Shown here piece by piece: positions 42,669-52,226 of a stretch of 64,000 nucleotides of DNA. Numbering within the stretch: position 1 is the stretch's first letter; each line of letters opens with the position of its first letter. Below the pieces are notes generated by a model. That model was not told the DNA's origin. It did no database searches and was given only the letters and a program-made list of their open reading frames with translations. The position numbers were made by a program, and so were the translations under genes. The stretch is from Mesonia oceanica (GTDB lineage Bacteria > Bacteroidota > Bacteroidia > Flavobacteriales > Flavobacteriaceae), in the NCBI RefSeq assembly GCF_902499555.1, contig NZ_CABVMM010000005.1, positions 124,001 through 188,000 on the forward strand. The letters run 5' to 3'.

Positions 42669-42690
42669 CAGCGTTTTTAAATACTTCTCC

Positions 42691-45600
42691 ATGATTGAAC
42701 GTAAGCTGGTGAAAATTCTCTTTTCCACACGATTAATGGCTATTTTGTTTATTGTTTTTGCATTATCTATGGCCGTAGGTACTTTTGTTGAAAATTCTTA
42801 TACTACAGCAACCGCAAGGGAGTGGATTTACAATGCTTGGTGGTTTGAAGCAATTATGTTAGTTTTTGCCATTAATTTTTTGGGAAATATCAAACGCTAC
42901 CGCCTTTGGAGTAAAGAAAAAGCAAGTACATTAATTTTACATTTATCTTTCTTTTTAATTATTATAGGAGCAGGAATTACCCGCTATATTGGTTACGAAG
43001 GAGTAATGCCTATTCGAGAAGGCGAGGTTTCTAACACCATGCTTTCAGAAAGAACTTACCTTTCTGTTTTGTTGGATGGTGAAGTAGACGGAAGTCCTTT
43101 ACGGAGGGAAGTAAAACTACCTTTAAACCTTGCTCCGGGAATTGATAATCATAAAACTGTAACGACCGATTTTAAAGGACAGGAAGTGACTTTTACAGTT
43201 AAAAAATTTATAGATGATGCAGAAGAAGGCTTGGTGGAAGATGAAAATGGAAAGCGGTATTTAAAAGTAGTGGAAGCCGGAGGCGGACAACGCCATGACC
43301 ATTATTTAGAAGAAGGAGAAGTAAGCAGTATTCATAATGTACTTTTCGCATTTAATGCGCCCACCGACGGAGCTATTAATGTTCAGTTAGAAAATGGGGA
43401 ATATAAAATATCTTCTCCGTTTGAAGGGAATTACATGCGAATGGCAGATCAAAAGAAAGGGGAAGTAGTTGCCGATTCACTTCAGGATTTAAATCTACGC
43501 TCACTTTATCAACTAGCAGGAATGCAGTTTGTATTTCCCGATCCTGCGGTACGAGGTCATTACGATTTGATTGCTTCAGAACAACCTCAAAAAGGACAAG
43601 CAGACGGAGTGGTACTCGATGTGACCACCAACGGAAAAACAGAAGAATTAAAGCTTCTGGGAGCCAAAGGGATTATCAACGATTATAAAAAAATTAATGT
43701 TGATAATCTGGAGATTTATGCGCGTTATGGAAGTAAAGAATATGAACTTCCTTTTGCTTTAAAGCTGAACGATTTTATTGCTGAAAAATATCCGGGAACT
43801 GAAGATAATCCTACGCCGAGTTATTCTTCCTTCAAAAGTAAAGTTGAATTAATTGATGGTGGCGAGTCAAAGCCTTACTCAATTTATATGAACCACGTTT
43901 TGGACCACAAAGGTTATCGTTTTTTTCAATCCTCTTTTGATCCCGATGAGAAAGGAACCGTCTTATCGGTAAATCACGACTGGTGGGGAACTTGGGTGAC
44001 TTACATTGGTTATTTCTTACTTTATTTAGGATTGATGTGGATTTTATTTGATAAGCATTCTCGTTTTGGAGAGTTAAAAGTAAAATTAGATAAAATAAAA
44101 GCAAAAAAAGCAAAAGCACTAGGAGTTTTGTTTTTAGCCATTGGTTTAAATGGCTTTGCTCAACAAGAAGTAAATGTGACTTCAGGTGAAATAAACAAAG
44201 AACACCAACACGAGCATACTGAAAATAACGGTCATACCACTATGATGCCGCCAAGGTTTACCAAGGCTGAAGCTGATTCCATCGTTAAAGCCAATGCGGT
44301 TTCTAAAGAACACGCTTCAGAGTTTGGGAGATTGGTGATTCAGGATGAAGGTGGAAGGATGAAACCGGCAAATACCTATTCTTCAGAATTAGTAAGAAAA
44401 CTAAGTAAATCTGATAGCTATGAAGGGCTCAATAGCGATCAGGTTTTATTTTCGATGGTAGAAATGCCAAGCCTTTGGTATAGCGTTCCTTTAATTTATG
44501 TAAAAGCTAAAAACGATAGCCTGCATCATATCTTAGGAGTTGAGAAAGGGGCAGAACATATTCCTTTAAATGATTTCTTTAATGATTCTACCGGAACTTA
44601 TAAACTTGCTCCATATTTGGAAGGCGCTTATCGAGCTAAGGTTAAAAATCAATTTCAGAAAGATTTTATTGCTGCCGATGAAAAGGTGAATTTGTTATAT
44701 CGAACTTTGGAAGGAAAGGTGCTTAAAATTTTCCCTATCCCAAATGCAGAGAATAACAAATGGCTTTCTTATCCTGAATTATTTGAAAACCAAGATAAGT
44801 TTACTGCTAGGGATAGTATGGTGATTCGTTTATTGCCAGCCTATATGCAAAATGTACGCTTGGCTAAACAAACCGGAGGTTATAAGCAAGCCAATGATCT
44901 ATTGGAAGGCATTAAAAATTACCAACGAAAATACGGAGAACAGGTCATGCCTTCTGAACGAAAAATCAACTTGGAGATCATGTACAATAAATACGATGTT
45001 TTCCGGGGTCTTTTTTGGCAATATATGCTGGCCGGTTTGGTGATGTTTATTTTTGTGATTCTACAACTCTTTTACGATAAAAAAGGAGTGAAAGCTATTA
45101 TTACTATTAGTAAAGTGGCTATTATCATTTTGTTTGCTTTGCATACAGCAGCTTTAATTGCCCGTTGGTATATTTCGGGTCACGCTCCTTGGAGTGATGC
45201 TTACGAGAGTATGATTTATGTAGCTTGGGCAACAATGTTTTTTGGGTTGGCTTTTGGTAGAAAAAGTGATTTAACCTTTGCTTCAACAGCTTTCGTCTCT
45301 TCTATGATTCTAATGGTTGCTCATTGGAACTGGATGGATCCGGCTATTTCTAACTTGGTACCGGTATTAGATTCTTATTGGTTAATGATTCACGTAGCGG
45401 TGATCGTAGCGAGTTACGGTCCGTTTACGCTAGGAATGATTCTCGGTTTGGTTTCATTGATTTTAATGATTTTAACCAACGAGAAGAACCGAAAGAAAAT
45501 GAGTTTGAACATTCAGGAATTAACTATTATTACTGAACTTTCATTAACCGTAGGTTTAGTAATGCTCACCATTGGTAACTTTTTAGGAGGTCAATGGGCC

Positions 45601-45921
45601 AATGAAAGTTGGGGTAGGTATTGGGGCTGGGATCCAAAAGAAACTTGGGCATTAATAAGTATTATGGTATATGCGTTTGTGATTCATATGCGATTGGTTC
45701 CCGGTTTACGTGGCAGGTTTGCTTTTAATTGGGCTGCAGTTTTTGCCTTTGCCTCCATTATGATGACTTATTTTGGGGTGAATTTTTACTTAACAGGATT
45801 GCATTCTTATGCAAGTGGAGACCAAATTATCAGCTACAAATTTATTGTGATTGCATTCGTAGCTTGGTTAATTCTAGGTCATTTTGCTAGAAGAAAATTT
45901 GTGAAATATTTGAAGAAGTAA
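42691..45921 (+). CDS. ccsBA: Fused cytochrome c biogenesis protein CcsB-CcsA
   Basis: A 1076-residue System II cytochrome c maturation protein that carries heme across the inner membrane and attaches it to CxxCH sites. The N-terminal half is the ResB/CcsB part (first helices about 12-33 and 85-100, then a large periplasmic domain). The C-terminal half is CcsA with at least seven helices and the heme-handling WWD motif NESWGRYWGWDPKETWALIS (about 970-990), plus flanking His in HTAALIARWY and FVIHMRLVPG. A His-rich linker (EHQHEHTENNGHTT) lies between the halves. The two CxxCH peroxidases near the right edge would need this system. Confidence 0.92.
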   Translation: MIERKLVKILFSTRLMAILFIVFALSMAVGTFVENSYTTATAREWIYNAWWFEAIMLVFAINFLGNIKRYRLWSKEKASTLILHLSFFLIIIGAGITRYIGYEGVMPIREGEVSNTMLSERTYLSVLLDGEVDGSPLRREVKLPLNLAPGIDNHKTVTTDFKGQEVTFTVKKFIDDAEEGLVEDENGKRYLKVVEAGGGQRHDHYLEEGEVSSIHNVLFAFNAPTDGAINVQLENGEYKISSPFEGNYMRMADQKKGEVVADSLQDLNLRSLYQLAGMQFVFPDPAVRGHYDLIASEQPQKGQADGVVLDVTTNGKTEELKLLGAKGIINDYKKINVDNLEIYARYGSKEYELPFALKLNDFIAEKYPGTEDNPTPSYSSFKSKVELIDGGESKPYSIYMNHVLDHKGYRFFQSSFDPDEKGTVLSVNHDWWGTWVTYIGYFLLYLGLMWILFDKHSRFGELKVKLDKIKAKKAKALGVLFLAIGLNGFAQQEVNVTSGEINKEHQHEHTENNGHTTMMPPRFTKAEADSIVKANAVSKEHASEFGRLVIQDEGGRMKPANTYSSELVRKLSKSDSYEGLNSDQVLFSMVEMPSLWYSVPLIYVKAKNDSLHHILGVEKGAEHIPLNDFFNDSTGTYKLAPYLEGAYRAKVKNQFQKDFIAADEKVNLLYRTLEGKVLKIFPIPNAENNKWLSYPELFENQDKFTARDSMVIRLLPAYMQNVRLAKQTGGYKQANDLLEGIKNYQRKYGEQVMPSERKINLEIMYNKYDVFRGLFWQYMLAGLVMFIFVILQLFYDKKGVKAIITISKVAIIILFALHTAALIARWYISGHAPWSDAYESMIYVAWATMFFGLAFGRKSDLTFASTAFVSSMILMVAHWNWMDPAISNLVPVLDSYWLMIHVAVIVASYGPFTLGMILGLVSLILMILTNEKNRKKMSLNIQELTIITELSLTVGLVMLTIGNFLGGQWANESWGRYWGWDPKETWALISIMVYAFVIHMRLVPGLRGRFAFNWAAVFAFASIMMTYFGVNFYLTGLHSYASGDQIISYKFIVIAFVAWLILGHFARRKFVKYLKK

Positions 45922-45926
45922 TTGAT

Positions 45927-46325
45927 ATGAAATTGAATTTTTTTATCATAGTTATTTGTGTTGCTATTGGTGTAACGAGTTGTAATAAAAATGCATCAGT
46001 AAATTATACAGGCGTATATGAAGGAGATTTACCTTGTAATGCTTGTGATAAAGTAATTACTAAACTTACCTTAAGTGAAGATCAACATTATGTTTTATAC
46101 GAGATTTATAAACTCGAGGAAGGAGATGAAATCAAGAGAATGACAGGTGAATTTGAGTGGACTGACCACGAGGGTGTTTTTAGGATCAACCAACCAGAAG
46201 CGATGCCGTTATTTTTTAAGGTGGAAGAGCATAAGCTCATTCGATTAAATGATCAGGCAAAGCCTTTTGAACAACCAGAGAATTATACGTTAACTCAATT
46301 TGAGGATACAAGCGATACTGAATAG
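45927..46325 (+). CDS. NlpE-like copper-resistance lipoprotein
   Basis: A 132-residue lipoprotein, five bases after ccsBA, probably in the same operon. Signal MKLNFFIIVICVAIGVTSCN ends in lipobox TSC (Cys19). The NlpE N-terminal-domain signature is GVYEGDLPCNACDKVITKLT, with the CxxC pair. NlpE-type proteins sense surface or copper stress in enterobacteria; here it may handle metal or redox state near cytochrome maturation. The C-terminal NlpE domain is absent, as is usual in Bacteroidota. Confidence 0.85.
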   Translation: MKLNFFIIVICVAIGVTSCNKNASVNYTGVYEGDLPCNACDKVITKLTLSEDQHYVLYEIYKLEEGDEIKRMTGEFEWTDHEGVFRINQPEAMPLFFKVEEHKLIRLNDQAKPFEQPENYTLTQFEDTSDTE

Positions 46326-46343
46326 AAAAATAATAATAGAAAC

Positions 46344-46378
46344 AAAAATCCCGATTTTATCGGGATTTTTTGTTTTTT
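46344..46378. terminator. Intrinsic terminator after the ccsBA operon
   Basis: The stem AAAAATCCCGAT pairs with ATCGGGATTTTT around a TTT loop, followed by TTGTTTTTTCT on the plus strand. It can serve both strands, because the gene at 46357 on the other strand ends inside it. Confidence 0.85.
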
Positions 46379-46587
46379 CTATAATTCTTAAAAATATTCA
46401 TGAGAAGCAATGTTGGATTCAGTAATACTAATAAATAAAGTACTATGTATTTTTTCTGAAATAAACTTTCGTCAAATACATCTGTAATACTAAAGATGAA
46501 TAACGTAATTATTAACAACCATATAGCAGTAAATAGGATTAAGATGTTTTTTGAAGGGTTTTTAATCAAATTTATAAGTATTTTCAT
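46357..46587 (-). CDS. Small two-helix membrane protein (76 aa)
   Basis: A small hydrophobic ORF with two likely helices (ILILFTAIWLLIITLFIF, about 15-32, and KYIVLYLLVLLNPTLLLMNI, about 46-65) and basic ends. Its stop lies in the terminator hairpin of the convergent ccsBA operon. No family is recognised. It may be a real small membrane protein, but low complexity means chance coding is possible. Confidence 0.5.
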   Translation of the reverse strand: MKILINLIKNPSKNILILFTAIWLLIITLFIFSITDVFDESLFQKKYIVLYLLVLLNPTLLLMNIFKNYRKNKKSR

Positions 46588-46680
46588 TTAGCTTGTTATT
46601 GCTTTTAAGATGTTCGTTTTACTATAAAAATATAAATATTATTTTTTTAATTGAGTATTTTGAAAGAATAAAACGTCAAC

Positions 46681-46722
46681 AAAAACAAAAGCCATTTCAC
46701 TAGTGAAATGGCTTTTGTTTTT
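46681..46722. terminator. Terminator of fumC (perfect palindrome)
   Basis: A perfect 42-base palindrome (21-bp stem, AAAAACAAAAGCCATTTCAC at its left end) just after the fumC stop. T runs on the minus strand make it an intrinsic terminator for fumC; it would also stop transcription from the other side. Confidence 0.85.
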
Positions 46723-46738
46723 GTTAGGGCTATAAGGT

Positions 46739-48136
46739 TTAATCCATTTCGCCAACCATATCTTCTGGTTTTACCCATTCATCAAATTCTTCTGCGGTGG
46801 TGTAGCCTAGATTTACGGCTTCCTCTTTTAATGTAGTTCCATTTTTGTGAGCTGTATTGGCAATTTCAGCAGCTTTGTAATAACCGATTTTGGTGTTTAA
46901 AGCGGTGACTAACATTAAACTGTTTTTCAGTAACTCATCAATACGCTCTTGGTTAGGTTCAATTCCATTAGCACAATGCTCTTCAAAAGAAACACAAGCA
47001 TCACCAATTAATTGTGCGCTCTGTAACAAGTTAGCCGCCATCACTGGTTTAAATACGTTTAATTCAAACTGACCTTGTAAACCACCAACGGTTGCTGCAA
47101 CATCATTACCAACTACTTGTGCACAAACCATAGTTAGGGCTTCACATTGAGTTGGGTTTACTTTACCGGGCATAATAGAAGAACCAGGTTCATTTGCAGG
47201 AATATTAATCTCACCGATTCCACTTCTCGGACCTGAAGCTAACATTCTAATATCGTTTCCTATTTTGTTTAAAGAAACAGCCAATTGTTTTAAAGCAGCG
47301 TGGGTTTCCACTAACGCATCGTGAGCCGCTAAAGCTTCAAATTTATTTTCAGCAGAAGTAAATGGAAGTTCAGTGAATTCAGCAATAAATTCTGCGACCA
47401 TTTCAGCATAACCTTTTGGTGTGTTTAGACCGGTTCCTACAGCGGTTCCTCCTAAAGCTAATTCACCTAAATGAGGAAGTGTATTTTCTAAGGCTTTTAA
47501 ACCGTGATCTAATTGTGAAACGTAACCACTAAATTCTTGCCCAAGGGTTAGGGGAGTGGCATCCATAAAATGCGTACGCCCAATTTTCACTACTTCTTTA
47601 AATTCTTCAGATTTTTTCTTTAACGTATCTCTTAATTGTTTCACTCCGGGGATGGTTACTTCCATCACTTTTTTGTAAGCGGCAATGTGCATTCCGGTAG
47701 GGAAGGTATCGTTAGAAGATTGTGATTTGTTCACATCATCATTAGGTTGAAGTGTTTTATCGCCTTCACCGATGGTTCTTCCGGCAAGCTGATGAGCACG
47801 GTTAGCGACTACTTCATTTACATTCATATTACTTTGTGTACCCGAACCGGTTTGCCAGATCACTAGCGGAAACTGATCATCGTGTTTCCCTGCTAAAATT
47901 TCATCACAAACTTTAGCGATTAAATCTCTTTTTTCAGTGGGTAGAACTCCTAATTTTTCGTTGGTGTAAGCCGCAGCTTTTTTTAAGTAAGCAAAACCAT
48001 AAATAATTTCTAGTGGCATAGAAGCTGCCGGACCAATTTTAAAGTTGTTTCTAGAGCGTTCGGTTTGTGCACCCCATAATTTATCGGCAGGTACTTTTAC
48101 CTCGCCCATAGTGTCTTTTTCTATTCTATATTCCAT
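46739..48136 (-). CDS. fumC: Class II fumarate hydratase
   Basis: A 465-residue enzyme of the TCA cycle that converts fumarate to malate without an iron-sulfur cluster. The first family region is [20 protein letters not shown] (about 95-114), then the catalytic-His segment [17 protein letters not shown] (about 187-203). The signature [16 protein letters not shown] (about 317-332) carries the catalytic Ser loop. The length is normal for FumC. On the minus strand a TAAATTTG box at plus 48163-48170 lies 27 bases upstream of the ATG. Confidence 0.97.
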   Translation of the reverse strand: MEYRIEKDTMGEVKVPADKLWGAQTERSRNNFKIGPAASMPLEIIYGFAYLKKAAAYTNEKLGVLPTEKRDLIAKVCDEILAGKHDDQFPLVIWQTGSGTQSNMNVNEVVANRAHQLAGRTIGEGDKTLQPNDDVNKSQSSNDTFPTGMHIAAYKKVMEVTIPGVKQLRDTLKKKSEEFKEVVKIGRTHFMDATPLTLGQEFSGYVSQLDHGLKALENTLPHLGELALGGTAVGTGLNTPKGYAEMVAEFIAEFTELPFTSAENKFEALAAHDALVETHAALKQLAVSLNKIGNDIRMLASGPRSGIGEINIPANEPGSSIMPGKVNPTQCEALTMVCAQVVGNDVAATVGGLQGQFELNVFKPVMAANLLQSAQLIGDACVSFEEHCANGIEPNQERIDELLKNSLMLVTALNTKIGYYKAAEIANTAHKNGTTLKEEAVNLGYTTAEEFDEWVKPEDMVGEMD

Positions 48137-48162
48137 TTTGTTGATTAATTTTTAAAGTCTTA

Positions 48163-48170
48163 CAAATTTA
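48163..48170 (-). promoter_or_regulatory. -7 box for fumC
   Basis: CAAATTTA on the plus strand reads TAAATTTG on the minus strand, a match to TAnnTTTG. Confidence 0.5.
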
Positions 48171-48271
48171 AGGATTTAGTTTTGTTTAGGTAAAAGTTGA
48201 GGGATGAATATGCTCCAAATAGAGCTGTATTTAGAAAAGCTAACAACTATGTTAATAAAATTGGAATTTTA

Positions 48272-48304
48272 TTTGTGTTAATTCAGTAATAATATTTATT
48301 TTTG
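48272..48304 (+). promoter_or_regulatory. Promoter for the 60-aa membrane protein
   Basis: A -33 TTTG at 48272-48275 and a -7 TATTTTTG at 48297-48304 with a 21-base spacer, followed by the ATG at 48330. Confidence 0.6.
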
Positions 48305-48329
48305 GAAAAATTCTTGAAATCTAGAAATT

Positions 48330-48512
48330 ATGTTTGAATTTGATCAATATCTTGGCTTTTTAGCATTTTTAACCATTGCAACCATTGGCTTTTGGTTAAT
48401 GATTTTCTTATTAACCTTTGTTGTACCTTACTGGGTAGGAGGTTCTATTATAGAAATGATTAAAGAAAAGAAAGAGGCTAAGCGAAAAAAGCAAGAAGCG
48501 CTTAATAAGTAA
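48330..48512 (+). CDS. Small membrane protein (60 aa)
   Basis: A 60-residue protein with one or two hydrophobic helices (YLGFLAFLTIATIGFWLMIF, then LLTFVVPYWVGGSI) and a highly basic tail KEKKEAKRKKQEALNK. It has its own promoter and its own terminator, so it is a stand-alone transcript and very likely a real gene. No function is recognised; small proteins of this build often bind larger membrane complexes. Confidence 0.75.
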   Translation: MFEFDQYLGFLAFLTIATIGFWLMIFLLTFVVPYWVGGSIIEMIKEKKEAKRKKQEALNK

Positions 48513-48533
48513 GCTATTTACATATAAAAAATC

Positions 48534-48566
48534 AAAAAGGAAGCTAAATTTAGCTTCCTTTTTTTT
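48534..48566 (+). terminator. Intrinsic terminator
   Basis: A perfect 15-bp stem AAAAAGGAAGCTAAA with TTTAGCTTCCTTTTT, followed by more T, after the 60-residue gene. Confidence 0.9.
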
Positions 48567-48647
48567 GTGGGGTTGCCTAAAATAATTCAAAAATTTTAGA
48601 CTGTGTGGGGATTTAAAAATTGAGGGTAAGTAAAAAAAAATGTCTTT

Positions 48648-51191
48648 TTAGAATTCGCCTCCGCCGTCGTCCATATTGCCATTACCACTTTGACCTCTTT
48701 CCTTCATTCTATCTTCTCTAGATTGATTAAATCTATAGATTAAAGATATGGTGAATTGACGTTCTCTCCACTGAAACTCATTATCGGAGGTGAAATTATT
48801 TGATTGTGTAAACGATCTTCTTTTTCTAGAATTAAATACATCTCTTACATTAAAGGTGGCTGTAAGCTTATCTTTAATCACTTCTTTGCTTAAAGCCACA
48901 TCCATAGAAAAAATGCTTTCAGATTCGGTTTGCGAATTTTGTCTGGGTCCTACATAAAATCCATTGGTTTGAAGGTCGATTGCAGCGGGTAAGGTGTATT
49001 TGGCACTAAACCTTCCAAAGAAACTTGTACTGGTTGTCCCAAAATCTTGCACCTCTGGGTCAGGAACTTTCTCTGTAGCTGGAGCGGTATAAGTACCTTC
49101 TGTCTCAAATCTAAAAAAGTTGAAACTACCATTAAATCTTAATTTTTTAGTTGGATTCCAGATTGCACCAACTTCACCACCTATTCGATTTTGAGTAGAA
49201 AGGTTGATGGGTAGAAAGACAATTTGTGTAATTCCGTCAGTTTCATTGCTGTCTTCATTATTCAGTTGTACTCGCTCAAAAGAATCCGTTTCTCTCTGGT
49301 AATAGATAGAAGCATTAAAAGTTAATTTGTCCCATTTTTTTAAGTATCCTAAATCAAAAGTATTTGAAAATGCAGGGTTTAAATCTGGGTTTCCTTGAAA
49401 AACATTGGTTCTACTTGAACGGGAAGGGAATGGATTAATAAACCATCCTCTTGGTCGGTTAATTCTTCGGTTATAGCCTAAGGTTACATTTTCATTTTCA
49501 TCTAACTCATAAATTAAATTTACAGTAGGAAATAGCCCTAAATAGTTTTTGTCAAAATTTGTTTTAAAGTTGAAATCAAAAGTATCTTCTAATTCCTCTG
49601 TGGTTAAAAAAGGAGAAGAAACACTACCTTTTAACTGTGTATGTTCTAAACGTAAACCTAATAAAAATGAGAATTTATCACCTAGCTTATTACCGTATTG
49701 TGAATAAATGGCATTCACGTTTTCATCATAATTAAAGTTGTAAGAAAGTTCTTCGTCTATGATAAAACTATCCGAGTCTTGATCAAATGATTCTAAAAAA
49801 TAATCATTTTTTGTAGATTTTAAATTACTTCTAAAACCTGCTTCAAATTGCGCATCGCCCATAGGTAGCACATAATCTGCTTGTACAAGAAATTCATTTT
49901 GTTTTTCATTCTCTTGAATACGTTCTCTGTCAATTAAATTATTGGTAGGGAAAACTTCAACCTCATTAATTGTATTTGGCTTATCTTCATGATCATAAGA
50001 ATATTGAACGTCTGCCGTTAATTTGTGACCTTCATCATTAAATCTTTTGATATAGTTTACCGAGGCTTGATAGGTTTCTTCAATTTCTTTTTCATTTTGC
50101 CTTCTATAAGTTTCACTATCTAAGCCGGTATTATCAAAATATCTATAATTACTAGTTTCACTAACATCTAAATCGTTACCCCACCTACCAAAAAGGGCAG
50201 TAGTAATCGAGGAAGTTTCATTAATAAAGTATTCGACTCCTAAATTGGTATTTACCCCTCTACGTCTGCGATCATATTCACGATCTTCGATAATTCTGTC
50301 AAACTGGTCTTCATTATCATTGATGTAATTATTGTCGTAAAATGCGTTTCCCGGTGATTTTCTGTAATACACGCCTGTATTATTGAAAATATTGAACTTA
50401 TCACTTCTTAAGTTTAATGTAGTTGAAAATGAATTGTTAATGGGAAAACCTAAAGAAGCTTGTACTGAACCATTAACACCTAATGTTTTTTCTTTTTTCA
50501 GAATTATATTTAAGATACCGGCGGTTCCTTCAGCATCATATCGAGCTGACGGACTCGTAATTACTTCAACCCGCTCGATAGCATCTGCAGGCAATTGCTG
50601 AAAGATATTGGTGTCGTCAAATCCTGCCATTGCGGAAGGTTTTCCGTTGATAAGAATACGCACGTTTTCATTTCCCCGTAAACTAATTCCACCTTCTATA
50701 TCTACCGATACCGAAGGTATGTTTTGAAGCGCATCGGTTACCGTTCCTCCTTGTGTAGTGAGATCTTTGCCTATCGTGTAGATTTTTTTATCTAAACGTA
50801 CTTCTACTTGGGTAGTTTCTGAACGCACAATTACTTCATCTAAACTATCGGAATCCAATCCTAAAGAAATTGTTCCCATGCTAAAATCTTCTGTTAATTC
50901 TCGATTTTCATAAGTTTTAGTTTCAAAAGAGATAAACTCCACTTGAATATCGTAAGTTCCTTTATAAACTTCAATAGAAAATTCTCCGTCAAAATTAGTG
51001 ACTCCTCCTTGTGGGGCACGTTCACCAGTAACATCTTTAAAAGTGATAGTAGCATATTCTAGAGGAACGCCGGCATCTTTGTCGACTACTTTTCCGGTAA
51101 CATCAACTTTATTTTGGGCATTTGCAAATTGGGTTAAGCTTAGGGTAATAAAAAATAAAATAGCTTTCGCTATTGTTAGTTTTTGGGTCAT
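48648..51191 (-). CDS. TonB-dependent outer-membrane receptor-like beta-barrel protein
   Basis: An 847-residue outer-membrane protein. The signal peptide is about 1-25 (TIAKAILFFITLSLTQFANA). Next is a CarboxypepD-regulatory-like domain (KVDVTGKVVDKDAGVPLEYA, about 28-47), then a plug domain (RGNENVRILINGKPSAMAGF, about 173-192, and RVEVITSPSARYDAEGTAGI, about 208-227), then a large outer-membrane beta barrel ending in a final aromatic strand (FTISLIYRFNQ) and a Gly/Asp-rich tail. This is the class often labelled outer-membrane beta-barrel family protein rather than a SusC pair; no SusD-type gene is adjacent. The ligand is unknown. Confidence 0.9.
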   Translation of the reverse strand: MTQKLTIAKAILFFITLSLTQFANAQNKVDVTGKVVDKDAGVPLEYATITFKDVTGERAPQGGVTNFDGEFSIEVYKGTYDIQVEFISFETKTYENRELTEDFSMGTISLGLDSDSLDEVIVRSETTQVEVRLDKKIYTIGKDLTTQGGTVTDALQNIPSVSVDIEGGISLRGNENVRILINGKPSAMAGFDDTNIFQQLPADAIERVEVITSPSARYDAEGTAGILNIILKKEKTLGVNGSVQASLGFPINNSFSTTLNLRSDKFNIFNNTGVYYRKSPGNAFYDNNYINDNEDQFDRIIEDREYDRRRRGVNTNLGVEYFINETSSITTALFGRWGNDLDVSETSNYRYFDNTGLDSETYRRQNEKEIEETYQASVNYIKRFNDEGHKLTADVQYSYDHEDKPNTINEVEVFPTNNLIDRERIQENEKQNEFLVQADYVLPMGDAQFEAGFRSNLKSTKNDYFLESFDQDSDSFIIDEELSYNFNYDENVNAIYSQYGNKLGDKFSFLLGLRLEHTQLKGSVSSPFLTTEELEDTFDFNFKTNFDKNYLGLFPTVNLIYELDENENVTLGYNRRINRPRGWFINPFPSRSSRTNVFQGNPDLNPAFSNTFDLGYLKKWDKLTFNASIYYQRETDSFERVQLNNEDSNETDGITQIVFLPINLSTQNRIGGEVGAIWNPTKKLRFNGSFNFFRFETEGTYTAPATEKVPDPEVQDFGTTSTSFFGRFSAKYTLPAAIDLQTNGFYVGPRQNSQTESESIFSMDVALSKEVIKDKLTATFNVRDVFNSRKRRSFTQSNNFTSDNEFQWRERQFTISLIYRFNQSREDRMKERGQSGNGNMDDGGGEF

Positions 51192-51265
51192 TAGTTTTTC
51201 AGTTTGAGTATAAGACCTGATTAGTTAAAAATCGTTTAATAGGCTTTGTGTTAAAAATAAGTTAA

Positions 51266-51298
51266 CAAAAAAACCCCTTCTTAAAAAGAAGAGGTTCT
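51266..51298 (-). terminator. Intrinsic terminator of the 132-aa gene
   Basis: On the minus strand AACCTCTTCTT and AAGAAGGGGTT form a stem followed by a T run. Confidence 0.75.
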
Positions 51299-51318
51299 AT
51301 TTTAAAGCAATTGAATGA

Positions 51319-51717
51319 CTAATGTTTTTTAGCTTTCATTTTGCTTTTTCTTTTCTCTAATCGCTTTTGGCGCATTTCTCTTTCAACTTTTAGAAGTTGA
51401 TCGTATTGTGGTTGGGTAAGAATATCTCTCATTTCTTTAAGCTTATTGATTTCTAAAGCTTTTATTTGTTTCTTTTTTTCTTCTTTAGAAAGATCCGCAT
51501 CAATCACTTCTTGTCTCTTGACGTAAAACTCGGTTAATTTATTTTTAACCAGTAGTGGTTGTTCGCCATTTAAAGCCAGTTTTTTGGTAAGTTTTTTAGC
51601 TTGCTTATCGGCTCTTGCTTCCATTCTAGGGCTAGCCTCTGCAAGATCGGTACGATATTGCGATTGACCAAGTTGAAAAGTAAAAACGGCAATTAAAAGT
51701 AGTATGATTTTTTTCAT
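51319..51717 (-). CDS. Secreted Lys/Glu-rich helical protein (132 aa)
   Basis: A small exported protein. The signal peptide is MKKIILLLIAVFTFQLGQSQ. The mature part is all helical and highly charged (KQAKKLTKKLALNGEQPLLV and LKEMRDILTQPQYDQLLKVE), ending in a very basic tail. The LT-x-x-Q-Y/L pattern is reminiscent of Spy/CpxP-like periplasmic proteins, but the match is weak. It has its own terminator. Its function is unknown. Confidence 0.75.
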   Translation of the reverse strand: MKKIILLLIAVFTFQLGQSQYRTDLAEASPRMEARADKQAKKLTKKLALNGEQPLLVKNKLTEFYVKRQEVIDADLSKEEKKKQIKALEINKLKEMRDILTQPQYDQLLKVEREMRQKRLEKRKSKMKAKKH

Positions 51718-51790
51718 AATTTAAAGTTTTTTCCAAATTATGAATAACTACCTTTAATTACCGTTAATTAGCGGTTAAAAAGCTTAAAAA

Positions 51791-52132
51791 TTATATTAAA
51801 TCTTTAATTTTTTCGGGTGGCCTTCCAATCACGGCTTTTTTATCTTTTACAACAATTGGACGTTCTATTAATTTAGGATGTTCTTGCATCGCAGAAATAA
51901 TTTCGTCTTCAGAAAGCTCTTTACCTTTATAGTTCTCTTTCCAGACTTTTTCATTTTTACGGACGAGCTCTTCTGCTGAAATTTCCAGTAATTCCAATAC
52001 CTTTTTTATTTCCTCTTTTTTCATAGGGATATCGAGGTATTTCACGATTTGAAAATCCTTTCCTGATTCTTGTAATAGTTGTAGTCCTTCTCTAGATTTT
52101 GAACATCTAGGATTGTGGTATATTTTAATCAT
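51791..52132 (-). CDS. ArsC/Spx-family protein (arsenate reductase-like)
   Basis: A 113-residue thioredoxin-fold protein. The active-site loop is YHNPRCSKSREGLQLL (about 5-20) with the catalytic Cys, and a conserved Arg is found in LIERPIVV (about 89-96). This is the glutaredoxin-dependent ArsC group, also called YfgD-type, whose members do not always act on arsenate. No ars operon genes are adjacent, so arsenic resistance is not implied by context. Confidence 0.87.
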   Translation of the reverse strand: MIKIYHNPRCSKSREGLQLLQESGKDFQIVKYLDIPMKKEEIKKVLELLEISAEELVRKNEKVWKENYKGKELSEDEIISAMQEHPKLIERPIVVKDKKAVIGRPPEKIKDLI

Positions 52133-52226
52133 GATTTTTTTATTTATCTATAATATAGAAGAAATTAAGGAATTTGCAAAGTTGAATTAGCTTCTATTCA
52201 GTTTCTAATTCGATTTCAACTTCACT

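Noticed and set aside
46681..46722. 42-base perfect palindrome as a possible phage attachment or recombination site
   Set aside because: Its position right after the fumC stop, with T runs, fits an intrinsic terminator better.
51735..51790. TTAATTACCGTTAATTAGCGG as an operator upstream of the 132-residue gene
   Set aside because: The symmetry is weak and AT-rich, and there is no independent support.
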